In this document: positions 17,001 to 26,698 of the stretch, piece after piece
Layout of the letters: each line of letters opens with the position of its first letter
Position numbering within the stretch: the stretch's first letter is position 1
Assembly (NCBI GenBank): GCA_964645405.1
Contig: CAZYCA010000033.1
Coordinates: forward strand, 1-46,060
From: JAMWDF01 sp964645405
Lineage (GTDB): Bacteria; Ratteibacteria; UBA8468; B48-G9; DSTR01
Length of the DNA: 46,060 nucleotides
Direction: 5' to 3'
The notes under the pieces: model-generated
Database searches by the model: none
Told to the model about the DNA's origin: nothing
Seen by the model: only the letters and a program-made list of their open reading frames with translations
Made by a program: the position numbers and the translations under genes

Positions 17001-17627
17001 GATGAGCCTGACATCTCCTTTATTGAAGTCTCCTGGTTTGTGGAGGGCCACTGGTACCACGACGACCCGATTCATGACTTTCTGGACAAAGGAATAACCC
17101 CGGAGAAATTTGCTGCTCTTTCCTGCAAGCCCGGACAACTTGCCTATGTAGCCACACATATTCCTCCCTACCTTGGACCTGATGGAAAACCTGCCGGGTA
17201 TAATCAAGACCAGGCCCGGCTCGTTTTGAGCTACTGCTTCCTGCACGATTTAGGTTGCCTCATCTATTATCTGAAATATCCTCCAGCCGAGAAGATTCTG
17301 AAAACCATAGACAGGGAAGTGAAATTCTTTGACAGCGCCATCTTTGTTCCTTACTGGGAAAAAACACAGTGGGTGCAACAGTTACCAGCAGAGATAGTTT
17401 TAGGCGGCTATCTCCATCCCCAGAAAGAAAAAGCTGTTTTAATAGGAGTAAACACTTCAGGAAAAAAGATTGACTTAAACTTAAAACTGGATGGGAGAGT
17501 ACTTTTCGGAAGACAGGTGAAAAGTGTAAAAAATCTGGAAACAGAAGCAGTTATCCCATCCCAGAAAGATTCTTTCGGTCCGCTTAGTCTGAGAAAACAC
17601 GAGGTTTTCTTTTTACTGGTGGAGTGA
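14067..17627 (+). CDS. Enzyme A: exported CBM9-like + GH123/DUF6067-like putative glycosidase
   Basis: 1186 residues with a Sec signal peptide (hydrophobic core ending near LTAAVN). Residues ~35-240 look like a CBM9/DOMON-type sugar-binding domain (PPVIDGDLNLSDWD, DDHIEIQF, WLTEIAIPL). A beta-rich linker leads to FPWENNKLG...VIPPYIPV near 472-495, a segment shared by all four large proteins of the operon and placed before a beta-domain and a TIM-barrel-like region. In the barrel, NGTFYDNWTPF near 914-924 and VADEPD near 975 are candidates for active-site strands. A small beta domain ends the protein. The closest family I can suggest is GH123-like (DUF6067), where known members are N-acetylgalactosaminidases; the substrate here is not determined. 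Its N-terminal layout matches enzyme C. Confidence 0.7.
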   Translation: MESKKKFWPAGLLIFFFSFNGILTAAVNPPFLRVPRVVRPPVIDGDLNLSDWDSASTFCGMSSLEAGYLGMDFDAQWRIAYDQQNLYFSCLTWVPKDTCFLASTTENDDISILRDDHIEIQFSFYGRENAGSLKFYKIIVNPNGAVYDIIYNWLPGQDRLDWSCGKVASKIHFYIGKQHWLTEIAIPLKNLEMETLEGKKMLLQVVRATGSGGMYFSGWVGETWMRWDRFGEVYFDTPVTSFSLLHVGDLPRGGTQFRAIFKGKGYTGERKMSLLLENIVDGKVLYQKELSKSVISGDKVEFKFNERVPIEKKGNIFKIKALQENPEGQLLLYQAEIPFLAIDKNFEEKYLQPWFQQHKWVQELKVNYRYAYAPSYHKVHVWVNNKVNLNLIKEEEKERAILVSTADRFVAVVFQQSGKEIARVEGKIENQEGEGVIDLRNPLPEGKYYLVIQLLNNNKVVEERKEEFVREYFPWENNKLGKEKVVIPPYIPVQFRDQVVSVWAREYNLGKAGLPASIKAEDQQLLAEPVGIISQQEEKSFFFIPEGKVKIRPDSGFKLPEKFIQYWYKASCPKPGLEPTDGYGAFVEGQGTMGKIQVKIDGYLDYTGWYKIKMRFIPVEKTKVESLDLVIPFSPEQARLMIFKNGYGGSGCGAIPEGEGILWESTRLSPVTNCLNSFVPIVYIGNYARGLWWYGEWDKGWIVDDKKPLVQLERQAGKVFLRFRFVNTPTVMEKPAEVEFVLQAAPVKPKPPSYRKIAWKYPEPLFAHDTSGNRYYGNALDTITLYTEEEYQALKDFYYHWPISSGRRIGKGQPEYGMSWLEPARKGYPLVEYGSIWCHGISCKEMPVFKGEWCLGEFEKLKFVEVGRKGHNNYGATSVFNTDEDVTEVTVASNESYIDFFIYYLCRLAEKCGLNGTFYDNWTPFIRFPVKTDITGDAYRRPDGKLQGRFNVFRRHEWTKRLATAFWLLGRPPFQIVADEPDISFIEVSWFVEGHWYHDDPIHDFLDKGITPEKFAALSCKPGQLAYVATHIPPYLGPDGKPAGYNQDQARLVLSYCFLHDLGCLIYYLKYPPAEKILKTIDREVKFFDSAIFVPYWEKTQWVQQLPAEIVLGGYLHPQKEKAVLIGVNTSGKKIDLNLKLDGRVLFGRQVKSVKNLETEAVIPSQKDSFGPLSLRKHEVFFLLVE

Positions 17628-17663
17628 AAAAGGAAAAATTTGAAATAAGACAAAGGAGACATT

Positions 17664-18446
17664 ATGGAAAGAAAAGGTAATTGGGGTTTCACTCTGATAG
17701 AGCTTCTGGTGGTGATAGCTATCATTGCTATCCTGGCAGCTTTACTTCTTCCGGCACTGACCCGCGCCAGAGAACAGGCAAGAAGAGCCAGGTGCATCAG
17801 TAATTTGAAACAACTATACACAGCCATGCGGATGTATGCCCAGGACTATGAAGACCTTTTCCCGGATGACAGAAAATACGTTACTTATGCAGGTGGTGGT
17901 CGTTACATCAGTCCAGCAGGTCAATCCCTTGGTCTCCTTATCCCCAGATATGTAAAGGAAACTGCATTATTTATCTGTCCTTCTTCCCGGGATACCAGAG
18001 CAGAAACCTGGGTGGACAAACAAACAGGTAAGGATAACCAGGGAAATAGTAGAGCCTGGGAACAGTGCACTCTCAACCGCAATCATTGTTCCTATGCTTA
18101 CTGCGCTGGTTTAAGCAGCCAGTCCACCAGCGAATCAGTTCTTCTGGTAGATAAGTTAAGGGTGTATGACAACCCGGCAGCTACCTATCCCTATCTCTGG
18201 TACAACCCTGCCAATCTTTACTGCCAGACTACTGACAACCACCGGCTTGACGGTGTCAATGCTCTTTATGTCACCGGACATGTGGAATGGGTGGGAACAA
18301 GTAAAACCGGTAACACATATCTTCTACCAAGGGAAAGACTGGGAAAGGGAGAGATTCAGGATGCTACCTGGGTCCCAGCTGGTCCCAGCACCATGGGCAA
18401 CATTAAACTACTGTTTAATCCAGGACAGGGAGGAGCTTACTTCTAA
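17664..18446 (+). CDS. Type IV prepilin-like protein, degenerate H-X9-DG motif (pilin 2)
   Basis: 260 residues, with an AAAGGAGA site before the ATG. Prepilin site GFTLIELLVVIAIIAILAAL, then a helix with RAREQARRARCISNLKQL. The globular part contains several Cys. At the place of the family motif it reads HRLDGVNALYVTGHVEW: the His is kept, but one residue is added and Asp is replaced by Thr. It lies 36 bases after enzyme A and 35 bases before pilin 3. Confidence 0.88.
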   Translation: MERKGNWGFTLIELLVVIAIIAILAALLLPALTRAREQARRARCISNLKQLYTAMRMYAQDYEDLFPDDRKYVTYAGGGRYISPAGQSLGLLIPRYVKETALFICPSSRDTRAETWVDKQTGKDNQGNSRAWEQCTLNRNHCSYAYCAGLSSQSTSESVLLVDKLRVYDNPAATYPYLWYNPANLYCQTTDNHRLDGVNALYVTGHVEWVGTSKTGNTYLLPRERLGKGEIQDATWVPAGPSTMGNIKLLFNPGQGGAYF

Positions 18447-18481
18447 AAACTTCCTGCCTGGTGAAAAACTGGAGGTGTTAA

Positions 18482-19312
18482 ATGAGGGGCAGAAGTAAAG
18501 GGTTCACCTTGATTGAACTTTTAGTGGTGATTGCGGTGATTGCTATCCTGGCAGCTATGCTTTTACCTGTTCTCTCCAGGGCTCAGGAACAGGCGAGGAA
18601 AGCCACCTGTTTAGCCAATTTGAAACAGATTGGTTTAGCCACCATCATGTACTGTCAGGATTACGATGACCGGCTACCACCAGTACCCCCTGACTACTGG
18701 AAAAAAGATAAGTTGCGGTATTACCCTTCCGGTAATGTTTATGGAGATGAATACGGACCTTTTGGTAAGGTGGCTAAGGCTGGTTACATAAAATCTCTGG
18801 ATATCTTCATCTGTCCCAGTATTCCTTATAATGATTATCCTGTCAAAGCCATCAGTTCTGGCCTGCCTCTTTTTTATGCACCTGGTCCTCTGGCTTATCC
18901 TTATGGTTGCGATACTCTTTATTCTTACAACGGTCGTCTCAATACCACCTGGGAACCATCATCACCAGCTTTGCCTTACAAAACATCAGCCACCGGTTTA
19001 TACCATCTGGCAGTAAGAAGAGGATTGATTTTAGCCTGTGACAGAATTGAGATGACCGGTGGTTATGGCCCTAACTTTTTCCGGCACGGAGCCTACCGGG
19101 AACAGGGAAATTATCTCGTACCTTTAGGTGCGAATGTTGTTTTCTGCGATGGTTCAGCCAGATGGGGAAGTAATTACGCTGGAGCTGGTCGTCCAGGAAA
19201 CTTTATCAGCTGGTACCGGTACTACCAGCCAGGAGGCAATACCTGGTGGCTTTCTACAAACAGTGCTGCCGGAGACCACATCTGGGACTACAATCAGAAT
19301 ACCTTACCGTAA
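18482..19312 (+). CDS. Type IV prepilin-like protein, H-X9-DG motif without the His (pilin 3)
   Basis: 276 residues; GGAGGT lies six bases before the ATG. Prepilin site GFTLIELLVVIAVIAILAAM and the common ARKATCLANLKQIG segment. The C-terminal motif is LGANVVFCDGSARW, with Asp-Gly and the preceding strand but Val where His is expected. The surface domain is rich in Tyr, Pro and Gly. Its stop codon is followed after one base by the ATG of enzyme B, so the two are probably translated together. Confidence 0.88.
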   Translation: MRGRSKGFTLIELLVVIAVIAILAAMLLPVLSRAQEQARKATCLANLKQIGLATIMYCQDYDDRLPPVPPDYWKKDKLRYYPSGNVYGDEYGPFGKVAKAGYIKSLDIFICPSIPYNDYPVKAISSGLPLFYAPGPLAYPYGCDTLYSYNGRLNTTWEPSSPALPYKTSATGLYHLAVRRGLILACDRIEMTGGYGPNFFRHGAYREQGNYLVPLGANVVFCDGSARWGSNYAGAGRPGNFISWYRYYQPGGNTWWLSTNSAAGDHIWDYNQNTLP

Positions 19313-19313
19313 A

Positions 19314-22300
19314 ATGTTTAGCCTGAGAAACTGGCGTTGTTTTATTTACTGGATAGTTTTTTTCTCCCTGATTACACCTGTTTTCTGCCAGGAAGACTGG
19401 TTTCACTGGCCCGATTACCAGAAACCAAGAGCTGAATATACCAATTACTGGCAACCGTATTCTCCAGGTCCGAATACTCTGGCTTTATTTCACTTTGATT
19501 TGCCCCAGCCACTGACTGATTCTTCTCCTAAAAACAGCATTTTAATACTTCCAGATGACGTTTCCTTTTCTCCCGGCAGGTTCCAGCAAGCCTTAGCTGT
19601 GAGAAAAAAGCAAGTTAGAGTGAAACTGGCAGAATCTCTTTTTGAAAAAAATCGTTTCCTGATAGAGTTCTGGTTTAAAGTAGAAAAACTACCTGGTACA
19701 GAAACAAAGATAGTTTCCCGGCCACATCTGCTGAACAAACAAAACGGATTACTCTTAACTTTACGAGCTGATGGTTCCCTTTTCTGGCAGCAGGTCTCCA
19801 GCAAAGTTTCCTTACCTTCTTCCGGTCAAAAAACAAATTCTTCTCCGAGTAGATTCATCCGGGAAGTCACCATCCAGCCGCACCTGGTGCAACCTGATAC
19901 CTGGCACCATTTAGCTATTTATGCTGGTGGGTTCATGGCTTTTGAATCCGGGGATAGAATTTCCTTATGGCTTGATGGTAAGGAAGTTGGTAGATTAGAT
20001 TATGGCTGGTACCTGGAGAAGGAGGAAGAACCTACAGAATTACTCCTGGGAGGAAATGACGGTTCTATCTTTTTTGATGAATTCCGGATAATGACTGGTG
20101 TCTGGAGAAGGTACTACCCGGTCCCAGATGATTCCTTTACTGACCCGGTAAAAATGAGGAAACTGGAGAACCATCCTGATTATGTTGCTGGTGATGAAGA
20201 GATTCTTTTTTATGCCAGTTTTGACAGTAGTATCCTGCCGGAAAAGTGTGCTGAAAAAACAAAACCAGTTCTCCGAGGTGAAGTTGCTTTCTTACCTGGA
20301 GTAAGAGGAAAGGCTCTTCATCTGGGTACCAAAACCATATTGAAGTATCCTGTGGAAGGAAATCTTTCTCTCTCCTGTGGAAGTCTGGAGATGTGGGTAA
20401 AACCTCTCGGCTGGTCTGGAGACCACAGACCCCAGCAACAGTTTTTAATGATTGAAGACCAGACTGGCAGGGGCAGGTTGTACTGGTATATTACCAACTG
20501 CGGATACATGGCACCTACTTCAATCTTTGGTGGTTCCAGTTCCCCTGGTTCTGGAACAGGTTATGTTTCCTATCCACCTGATACCTGGGTTCATCTGGTT
20601 TTGACCTGGCATGGAAACATCTGCCGTCTTTATGTCAACGGAAAAAAGGAAATTTCTTCCGTAGCCAGACAGAATTTTGAGGAAGGATTTTCCCCTGGCT
20701 TCTGGCAACTTCCCTGGCCAGCACCAATCCTGGTGGATGAACTAACTGTTTACAGCAGGGATTTGTCTCCATTAGAAATTGCTAATTGCTACCAGCGTTA
20801 TTTACCGGCAGGCAAACTGCAGGTAGTCGGTAAAGGAAGAAACTTAGGAAGTTTAAGTTATGTTGATTTTCCTGGAGCTGGTAAGATAAAAGTAATGCTT
20901 TCTCTGAGGCAAAAAACAGAAAAACCTTCCCGGGTAGAAATTTCTCTCCAGGGTAATCACAAGAAAATCATCACTTCTGTCTTTCCCTTTTCTCCTGCTG
21001 GTACCTATCTGCTGGAAGGAATTCCTTTCCATCCCGGGAAGGATTTGTTTGTTTCCGCCTGCCTTTTTGACGCTTCCGGAAAGTTTCGGGGAGAGATAAA
21101 AACACCTTTCTCCAGGCCTGAATTTCCCTGGCTGGGAAATAAAATCGGACTCTCTGCCCGTGTTTTGAAACCCTGGACACCGGTGAAAGTTGCTGGCAAT
21201 ACTGTAAAAGTGGCTGGTCGAGACTATGTTTTAAGCAGCACCGGACTTTTCCAGTCCGTTAAAGACTGGGGGGAAGAAATTCTTACCGGTCCGATGAGTA
21301 TCAAGGTTGTGAATACCGCGGGTTCTTTCACTGCCAGTTCCCGGACAAAGCCTTCCTTTCTGGTTCAGCAGGACCAGAATGTCAGCTGGAAAAGTCTTTC
21401 CCGGGCAAAACTTCCTTCCGGGAATCTTCTCTTCACGGTAACTGGCAACATGGATTATGACGGGTGTGTCAGGTTTACCATAGACTATGAACCGGAAAAC
21501 CAGCCTGTTTTGATTAAGCATCTTTCTCTGGTAATCCCCTTGAAAAATGAAATAGCCAGAACCTTTTCTCTCTGCGGGTCAGCCCCTGGTAAAGGCACCT
21601 GGAAGTCGTTTGAGCCTGTGCTGGCTACAAAACCTGGAATTGTCCTTAAAAGTTCTGATTTTTTTGACAGCTGGAAAATGACTGCAGGAAGTTTCCTGCC
21701 TATGCTCTGGGTTGGCAATGATGAATACGGTCTTGCGTATATGGCAGATAATGACAGAGGCTGGGTTCCTTCAGACAACCACCCTGCTATCACCATAAGC
21801 CGTTTTCCCTCTTGCACAGAATGGGTTTTCCATTTTATCAGCGAACCTTTTCTCTTAAAGGAGAAACGGACTATTACTCTTGGTTTTCAGGCTACCCCGG
21901 TTCGTCCCCTGCCGGAAAACTGGCGCTCCTATTGCTTCCATGTCCCTGGAGTCAAACTGAAACTCCCAGAAGATTTTCCGCATCTGCCATGGGGGACCTT
22001 CCTTTCTGATGCTGCTGGCTGGGATGAGGCAGGCGTACTGGATTACCCTTATCAGCCGGAGAAAACCCGTCAGATAATCGCTGACTATCACCGCAATAAT
22101 CTGAAAGCTACCCCTCATCTGGACACTTCGTATCTTAACTGGGGATGGAAAAAGGATACCTATGGTTATTTCCAGGAAGAATGGTCTTCAGGTGGAATTC
22201 CTTACAACCAGATTTTCACCAGAAGTAAGATTGACTGGTGTCTCTGGAGTCAGAAAAGGTGGAAGGAGGAATTCGGGATTGACGGCGTTTATTATGATAC

Positions 22301-23198
22301 GGGAACACCAAGGCCTAACTATAACACTATTTCTGGAACAGCTTATCACTTACCTGACGGCAGGATACAGCCAGGCTGGTGTGTCTGGGGTCAGAGAGAA
22401 TATTTTAAACGTTCCGCGCAGTTTTTTGGTGATTTAGGGGTGACTAATTTTACCTGGGGTAATGGTTTTTATGGACCACAGATTTCTGGCTGGCAATTAG
22501 GTGTGGTGGTCGGGGAGCAACCGGAAAGGAAACCAGGAATCACTGATTATGCCCAGATGGGCTTTTCTTTTGAAAAACACCGTCTGGAAGCAGTCTCTTA
22601 TAAATGGGGTGTCATCAGACTCTGGCAACCTCCACCTGACGCTTACCGGGGAACAGAAGAGGATAAAAAATTCATCCGCAGTTTTTACAGCCAGCTTTTA
22701 CAGTTTGACTGTCGTACTGTTTTCACCAGTTTTGGCCTGCCCCTTTCTTTTGCTGAATTTGGTGTCTACCGGCCGGAAACAAGTTTCACGGGTTTCTGGA
22801 AGAACCCGGAGGCAGTGAAAATTATCAAGCCAACATCAGACGCAGTTGTTTCTTTTTACCAATCAGGTGAGAATCTTTTGCTTCTTGTCTCCAATCTTTC
22901 CTCTGCGGCAGCAGAGGTAGAGGTTGCCCTTGATTTAAAGAAACTCAATTTCAATACAGAGAAAAAATGGCAGGTTTTTGACCCGGAAGAAAAAGAATAC
23001 CCCCGGGATAATGAACCGGCATATATGGACCATTACCGCTGGACAAGGGGTGGACACTGCTTACTACCAGCGGAAGAAAGAAATGTTTCTGTTACTCTCC
23101 AGGAACAGAAGGCACTGTTACAGTTTAAAATAGAAGGAAAGGATTTCCGCACTATCTGGTGGCAGGTGGCTCCACCAGAAAAACAGGAGGACAGATGA
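19314..23198 (+). CDS. Enzyme B: exported double-LamG + GH123/DUF6067-like putative glycosidase
   Basis: 1294 residues from ATG 19314, chosen because it opens with a signal peptide (MFSLRNWRCF then a hydrophobic core to PVFCQ) and sits one base after the pilin 3 stop. The frame continues upstream inside pilin 3, but that part is coding in another frame. Two concanavalin/LamG-like domains (~45-270 and ~290-490; WHHLAIYAGG, WVHLVLTWHG) are followed by the shared FPWLGNKIG...VLKPWTPV segment (~603-625) and a beta domain. The TIM-barrel-like region has DAAGWDE, PHLDTSYLNW (~933) and GIDGVYYDTGTPRPNYN (~987-1003). It is closely similar to enzyme D throughout. No ribosome-binding site is visible, which fits translational coupling. 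Confidence 0.72.
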   Translation: MFSLRNWRCFIYWIVFFSLITPVFCQEDWFHWPDYQKPRAEYTNYWQPYSPGPNTLALFHFDLPQPLTDSSPKNSILILPDDVSFSPGRFQQALAVRKKQVRVKLAESLFEKNRFLIEFWFKVEKLPGTETKIVSRPHLLNKQNGLLLTLRADGSLFWQQVSSKVSLPSSGQKTNSSPSRFIREVTIQPHLVQPDTWHHLAIYAGGFMAFESGDRISLWLDGKEVGRLDYGWYLEKEEEPTELLLGGNDGSIFFDEFRIMTGVWRRYYPVPDDSFTDPVKMRKLENHPDYVAGDEEILFYASFDSSILPEKCAEKTKPVLRGEVAFLPGVRGKALHLGTKTILKYPVEGNLSLSCGSLEMWVKPLGWSGDHRPQQQFLMIEDQTGRGRLYWYITNCGYMAPTSIFGGSSSPGSGTGYVSYPPDTWVHLVLTWHGNICRLYVNGKKEISSVARQNFEEGFSPGFWQLPWPAPILVDELTVYSRDLSPLEIANCYQRYLPAGKLQVVGKGRNLGSLSYVDFPGAGKIKVMLSLRQKTEKPSRVEISLQGNHKKIITSVFPFSPAGTYLLEGIPFHPGKDLFVSACLFDASGKFRGEIKTPFSRPEFPWLGNKIGLSARVLKPWTPVKVAGNTVKVAGRDYVLSSTGLFQSVKDWGEEILTGPMSIKVVNTAGSFTASSRTKPSFLVQQDQNVSWKSLSRAKLPSGNLLFTVTGNMDYDGCVRFTIDYEPENQPVLIKHLSLVIPLKNEIARTFSLCGSAPGKGTWKSFEPVLATKPGIVLKSSDFFDSWKMTAGSFLPMLWVGNDEYGLAYMADNDRGWVPSDNHPAITISRFPSCTEWVFHFISEPFLLKEKRTITLGFQATPVRPLPENWRSYCFHVPGVKLKLPEDFPHLPWGTFLSDAAGWDEAGVLDYPYQPEKTRQIIADYHRNNLKATPHLDTSYLNWGWKKDTYGYFQEEWSSGGIPYNQIFTRSKIDWCLWSQKRWKEEFGIDGVYYDTGTPRPNYNTISGTAYHLPDGRIQPGWCVWGQREYFKRSAQFFGDLGVTNFTWGNGFYGPQISGWQLGVVVGEQPERKPGITDYAQMGFSFEKHRLEAVSYKWGVIRLWQPPPDAYRGTEEDKKFIRSFYSQLLQFDCRTVFTSFGLPLSFAEFGVYRPETSFTGFWKNPEAVKIIKPTSDAVVSFYQSGENLLLLVSNLSSAAAEVEVALDLKKLNFNTEKKWQVFDPEEKEYPRDNEPAYMDHYRWTRGGHCLLPAEERNVSVTLQEQKALLQFKIEGKDFRTIWWQVAPPEKQEDR

Positions 23199-26100
23199 AC
23201 AGGAAATGGTGGAAGATGTTTATTGCCGCTGTGATAGTTTTTCTGGGGACAAACTGCTCCGGCCAGTCTAATCTTAAATATCCCTACCCAAGGTTAAGAA
23301 TTCCGAAGATGGAGAAAGCACCGGTCATTGATGGTTATATCCAGCCTGAGGAATGGAAGGCAGCTGCCTGTGTCACCGGGTTTGTCAATTTTGGTTTCCC
23401 TCCGCTACCCCTTCCTATGTCTCTTCAGCCGGTCTGGTATCTCGGTTATGATGACCATTATTTTTACCTTGCTTTCCGTTACCCTGTTTTCCCGCCGGGT
23501 ACATTGCGTGCCAAGGTGAAGACGAAAGAAAAAGCAGAATCACAGTTTTTCACTGATTCTATTCTCATGGATGACCACACGGAAATTCAGATTGTCAACA
23601 TTGGCCGCAAAAACGCTATCCGTGGCCATTTCTATAAATTCATGACCAACCCCTGGGACCAGATTTCTGACCAGAAGGTCCAGTATTCCATTGGCCAGTT
23701 TGGTTATGAATACGAAAGTGATGCCCTGGTAAAATCACACTTTACTGAAACCTACTGGGAACAGGAAATTGCCATCCCCCTGAAAAGTCTTAATGAGAAA
23801 AAGATACCTGATGGTTACACCTGGGTACTGCAGCTGGTCTGTGCCCAGGACCCTGGCAGCAATTTCTACACCTGGGCGCTTGACGGACACTGGTTGCATA
23901 ATGACCAGCATCCTGAGGTAATCTTTGATTCCCAGGCGATAGCTTTGCAATTTGTCTCCCTGGGAGACTGGATGAGAGGTAATCCTGATTTAACCTTTCA
24001 TCTTTACAACCCGGGCAAGACAGCAAAAAATATTTCCCTTAAGGCGGAAATAAACTCACCTCTTGGAATCTGCCTGTTTACTCAGGAAAAAAGTGTTACT
24101 GTCCCGGCTGGTATCAGCCAGACCGTTCATCTTTCTGCCAGCAATTTAAAATTGTCTGACCGGCTGGAAAAACCAGGACGAATCTACTGTGATAACCAGT
24201 TAAATATTGAAGTTACGGAACCATCTTCAGGTAAAACTTACTACCAGGCAAGTCTTCCCCTGATTAAAGAAAACAGCAAGGAAGTGACTGGCTACATTAA
24301 AAATTTACAGGCAGGCAGAAGACCCGCAGAAGTGGAAATGTCTTTTGCCTACATGCCCGGTTACAATTTGCTGAAGGCTGAAGCTGATGTCGGTATCCTG
24401 GGTCTGGACAAAAAAATCAAGGAAAAGGCTCGTTTCTTCCGGGTAAGCTTTGGTCCGGCAACTGGCCAGCCCCTTGGCTTTAATAGTGCTCCTTTCAAAG
24501 CAGATGGTACCGCACAACTGGTCTTTCACTTTCCGCCATTACCTGAAGGGAAGTACTGGATTACCATGGAAGTTCTGGATAAAGACGGGGCAGTTTTGAC
24601 CATAAAAAAAGAATCCTTTTCCCGTAAAATTTTCCCCTTTGAAAACAACACCCTTGGTTTGACAGAGACAATATTGCCACCATACAAACCTATTGAGTTG
24701 AAAGGTAACCAGCTATCCTTCACCAGCGGAAGCTACACCCTTGCGGAACTTGCTCTGCCAGTACAGATAACCAATAGCTTGGTCCCTGTGAATCAGGAAT
24801 TACTCGCTGAAGAAATCTCGCTCTGGTGTTACCGGGAAGGAAAGAAAGAAAAAGTTAAAGGCAGCAGTCTTACCTGGCAGATACTAAAACCAGAGCAGGT
24901 AACAGCTTATGCCAGTGGTAACTGTGGTCCTTTAACAGTACAGGTTAATGCCCAGGCTGAGTATGACGGTCAGTATGTAATCAATTTAAACCTCATCCCC
25001 CGTGGCCGTGTACCAGTAGATAAACTGGTTTTAGAAGTACCGTTAAAAAATCCTGTGGATACCATTACCGTCTCTTCTCCGGACAGTCAGCAGATTGTTT
25101 ACCAGAACGAGTTTCCTTATAAACCAGGGCAACTTGGTCAAATCTGGTCTAATACTACCGGTCGTGTTAAAGACCCGTACATTATTTATCTGGGCACCGG
25201 TGAAAGGGGTTTATACTGGTTCACCAATACCTATCAGAACTGGCACCTGAACCGTGATTTACCATTTGTTACTATAGAAAAGACTCCTGATTCCACTGTG
25301 CTGAAGGTTGCCCTCATTAATGAACCTTTTGTTCTGAAGCAACCGAGGATATTAACCTTTGCCTTTCTTTCTGTACCGGTGAAACCTTTGCCTGCTGATG
25401 CCAGACAGAGACAGTGGGATAATGACAAATCCCATGTAGGTGGTGGCAGCTGGTGGGGAACAGTTGGCTGTTTTGTCTTCCCTCAGAAACCAGAGGACTG
25501 GTGGGCAAATTTTGAAGGTAGACCCTTTGAATACAAGGGTCATAAGGTGAACACAGGTTTCTGGACTATCCCTTACCCCACCAGGGGCAAGGACGGAAAA
25601 TACTACCTGGAGAAAAATAAGGAATACGGTGCCTACCGGGCAGCAGACCTGATTGGTTATTTACAACCTGAGTTTGAGGTTTTCTCTGGAGAATGGGTGG
25701 ACAGAACCAATCCACCACTTCAGCCGGATGCTGCTCTTCTCCGCTACCAGGATAAGGATAAAAACCCGGTCTGGCCAGAGCCAGAACAGAGGTCAGTTTA
25801 TCTGAAAGATTGTTTAACAAAAAGTTTCATTGACTTTGAAGTCTATTATTTCTACCAGATGGCTAAAAATACCGGTGTTGGTGGTTACTGGTGGGACTGG
25901 CATTCTTTCCGGAAGGGAAATTCTTTACTGAAGGGTACTGCTTATCTCACTGATTATGGCACCATTGATGGACACACCAGTCTGTTTTTAGTCCGGGAAA
26001 TGTACAAAAGGATTGCCCTGATTGATTACCAGTTAGGAATTCCTAATACCAACAATGTTTATGCACCAGGACCTGTCTACCAGATTTCCTGGATAGAAAG

Positions 26101-26686
26101 GATAAACGCCTGGGAATCAATGTACCTGGAATCAGAAAGTGATGATATGTTTACCGCTCATGGTCTGGATAAATACCGGGCAATCATCGGTAAATATTCC
26201 GGTCTTCCAGTTACCATTGTCATGAATATTCCCATCAATATGAAGGACCAACGCAGCCGCAGCGTGATAGCGCTATCTTTGTTGCATGATAATGGCATCT
26301 TTGGTATCTGGAAACAGGACCAGCCAGGAGAAATTACCAGAATTCTTAAAGATTTCGGTTACTTTTCTCCGGAGACAGAGTGGATTCCCTACTGGCGGTC
26401 ATCGTCTCTGGTAAAAAACAGTCAGGCACAGATACTGACGACAGTTTATAAGCGAAAAGATAAGGATTCTACTCATTATCTCCTGGTGCTGGTAAACAGT
26501 GGAGATGAGGATTTACTGACTGATGTCATACTGCAGAGAAAACTGACAGGAAAAGAAAAAGCAGTCCTGACTGATTTAGAAACAGGAAAGATCTTTTCCA
26601 CCAGGGCAGCTGGCCAGCCAGTACAACTGACCTGTTTGCGGATAAAATCTCATGACTTCCGGCTGGTTGGTATCACAGTGGAATGA
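23195..26686 (+). CDS. Enzyme C: exported CBM9-like + GH123/DUF6067-like putative glycosidase
   Basis: 1163 residues from ATG 23195, which overlaps the stop of enzyme B (ATGA) and has AGGAGG just upstream. The signal peptide MNRKWWKMFIAAVIVFLG ends at TNCSGQ; the Cys is not in a clean lipobox, so lipidation is uncertain. The CBM9-like domain is visible (APVIDGYIQPEEWKAA, DDHTEIQIV, WEQEIAIPL), then the shared FPFENNTLG...ILPPYKPIEL segment (~478-500) and a barrel-like C-terminal half with GGYWWDWHSF near 893-902. It pairs with enzyme A in layout but is clearly diverged in the barrel, so a different substrate or linkage is likely. Confidence 0.7.
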   Translation: MNRKWWKMFIAAVIVFLGTNCSGQSNLKYPYPRLRIPKMEKAPVIDGYIQPEEWKAAACVTGFVNFGFPPLPLPMSLQPVWYLGYDDHYFYLAFRYPVFPPGTLRAKVKTKEKAESQFFTDSILMDDHTEIQIVNIGRKNAIRGHFYKFMTNPWDQISDQKVQYSIGQFGYEYESDALVKSHFTETYWEQEIAIPLKSLNEKKIPDGYTWVLQLVCAQDPGSNFYTWALDGHWLHNDQHPEVIFDSQAIALQFVSLGDWMRGNPDLTFHLYNPGKTAKNISLKAEINSPLGICLFTQEKSVTVPAGISQTVHLSASNLKLSDRLEKPGRIYCDNQLNIEVTEPSSGKTYYQASLPLIKENSKEVTGYIKNLQAGRRPAEVEMSFAYMPGYNLLKAEADVGILGLDKKIKEKARFFRVSFGPATGQPLGFNSAPFKADGTAQLVFHFPPLPEGKYWITMEVLDKDGAVLTIKKESFSRKIFPFENNTLGLTETILPPYKPIELKGNQLSFTSGSYTLAELALPVQITNSLVPVNQELLAEEISLWCYREGKKEKVKGSSLTWQILKPEQVTAYASGNCGPLTVQVNAQAEYDGQYVINLNLIPRGRVPVDKLVLEVPLKNPVDTITVSSPDSQQIVYQNEFPYKPGQLGQIWSNTTGRVKDPYIIYLGTGERGLYWFTNTYQNWHLNRDLPFVTIEKTPDSTVLKVALINEPFVLKQPRILTFAFLSVPVKPLPADARQRQWDNDKSHVGGGSWWGTVGCFVFPQKPEDWWANFEGRPFEYKGHKVNTGFWTIPYPTRGKDGKYYLEKNKEYGAYRAADLIGYLQPEFEVFSGEWVDRTNPPLQPDAALLRYQDKDKNPVWPEPEQRSVYLKDCLTKSFIDFEVYYFYQMAKNTGVGGYWWDWHSFRKGNSLLKGTAYLTDYGTIDGHTSLFLVREMYKRIALIDYQLGIPNTNNVYAPGPVYQISWIERINAWESMYLESESDDMFTAHGLDKYRAIIGKYSGLPVTIVMNIPINMKDQRSRSVIALSLLHDNGIFGIWKQDQPGEITRILKDFGYFSPETEWIPYWRSSSLVKNSQAQILTTVYKRKDKDSTHYLLVLVNSGDEDLLTDVILQRKLTGKEKAVLTDLETGKIFSTRAAGQPVQLTCLRIKSHDFRLVGITVE

Positions 26687-26698
26687 AAGGTGAAAAAA

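Noticed and set aside
19128..19313. Upstream extension of enzyme B into pilin 3
   Set aside because: The extension lies inside the pilin 3 coding region in another frame and would remove the signal peptide from the N-terminus.
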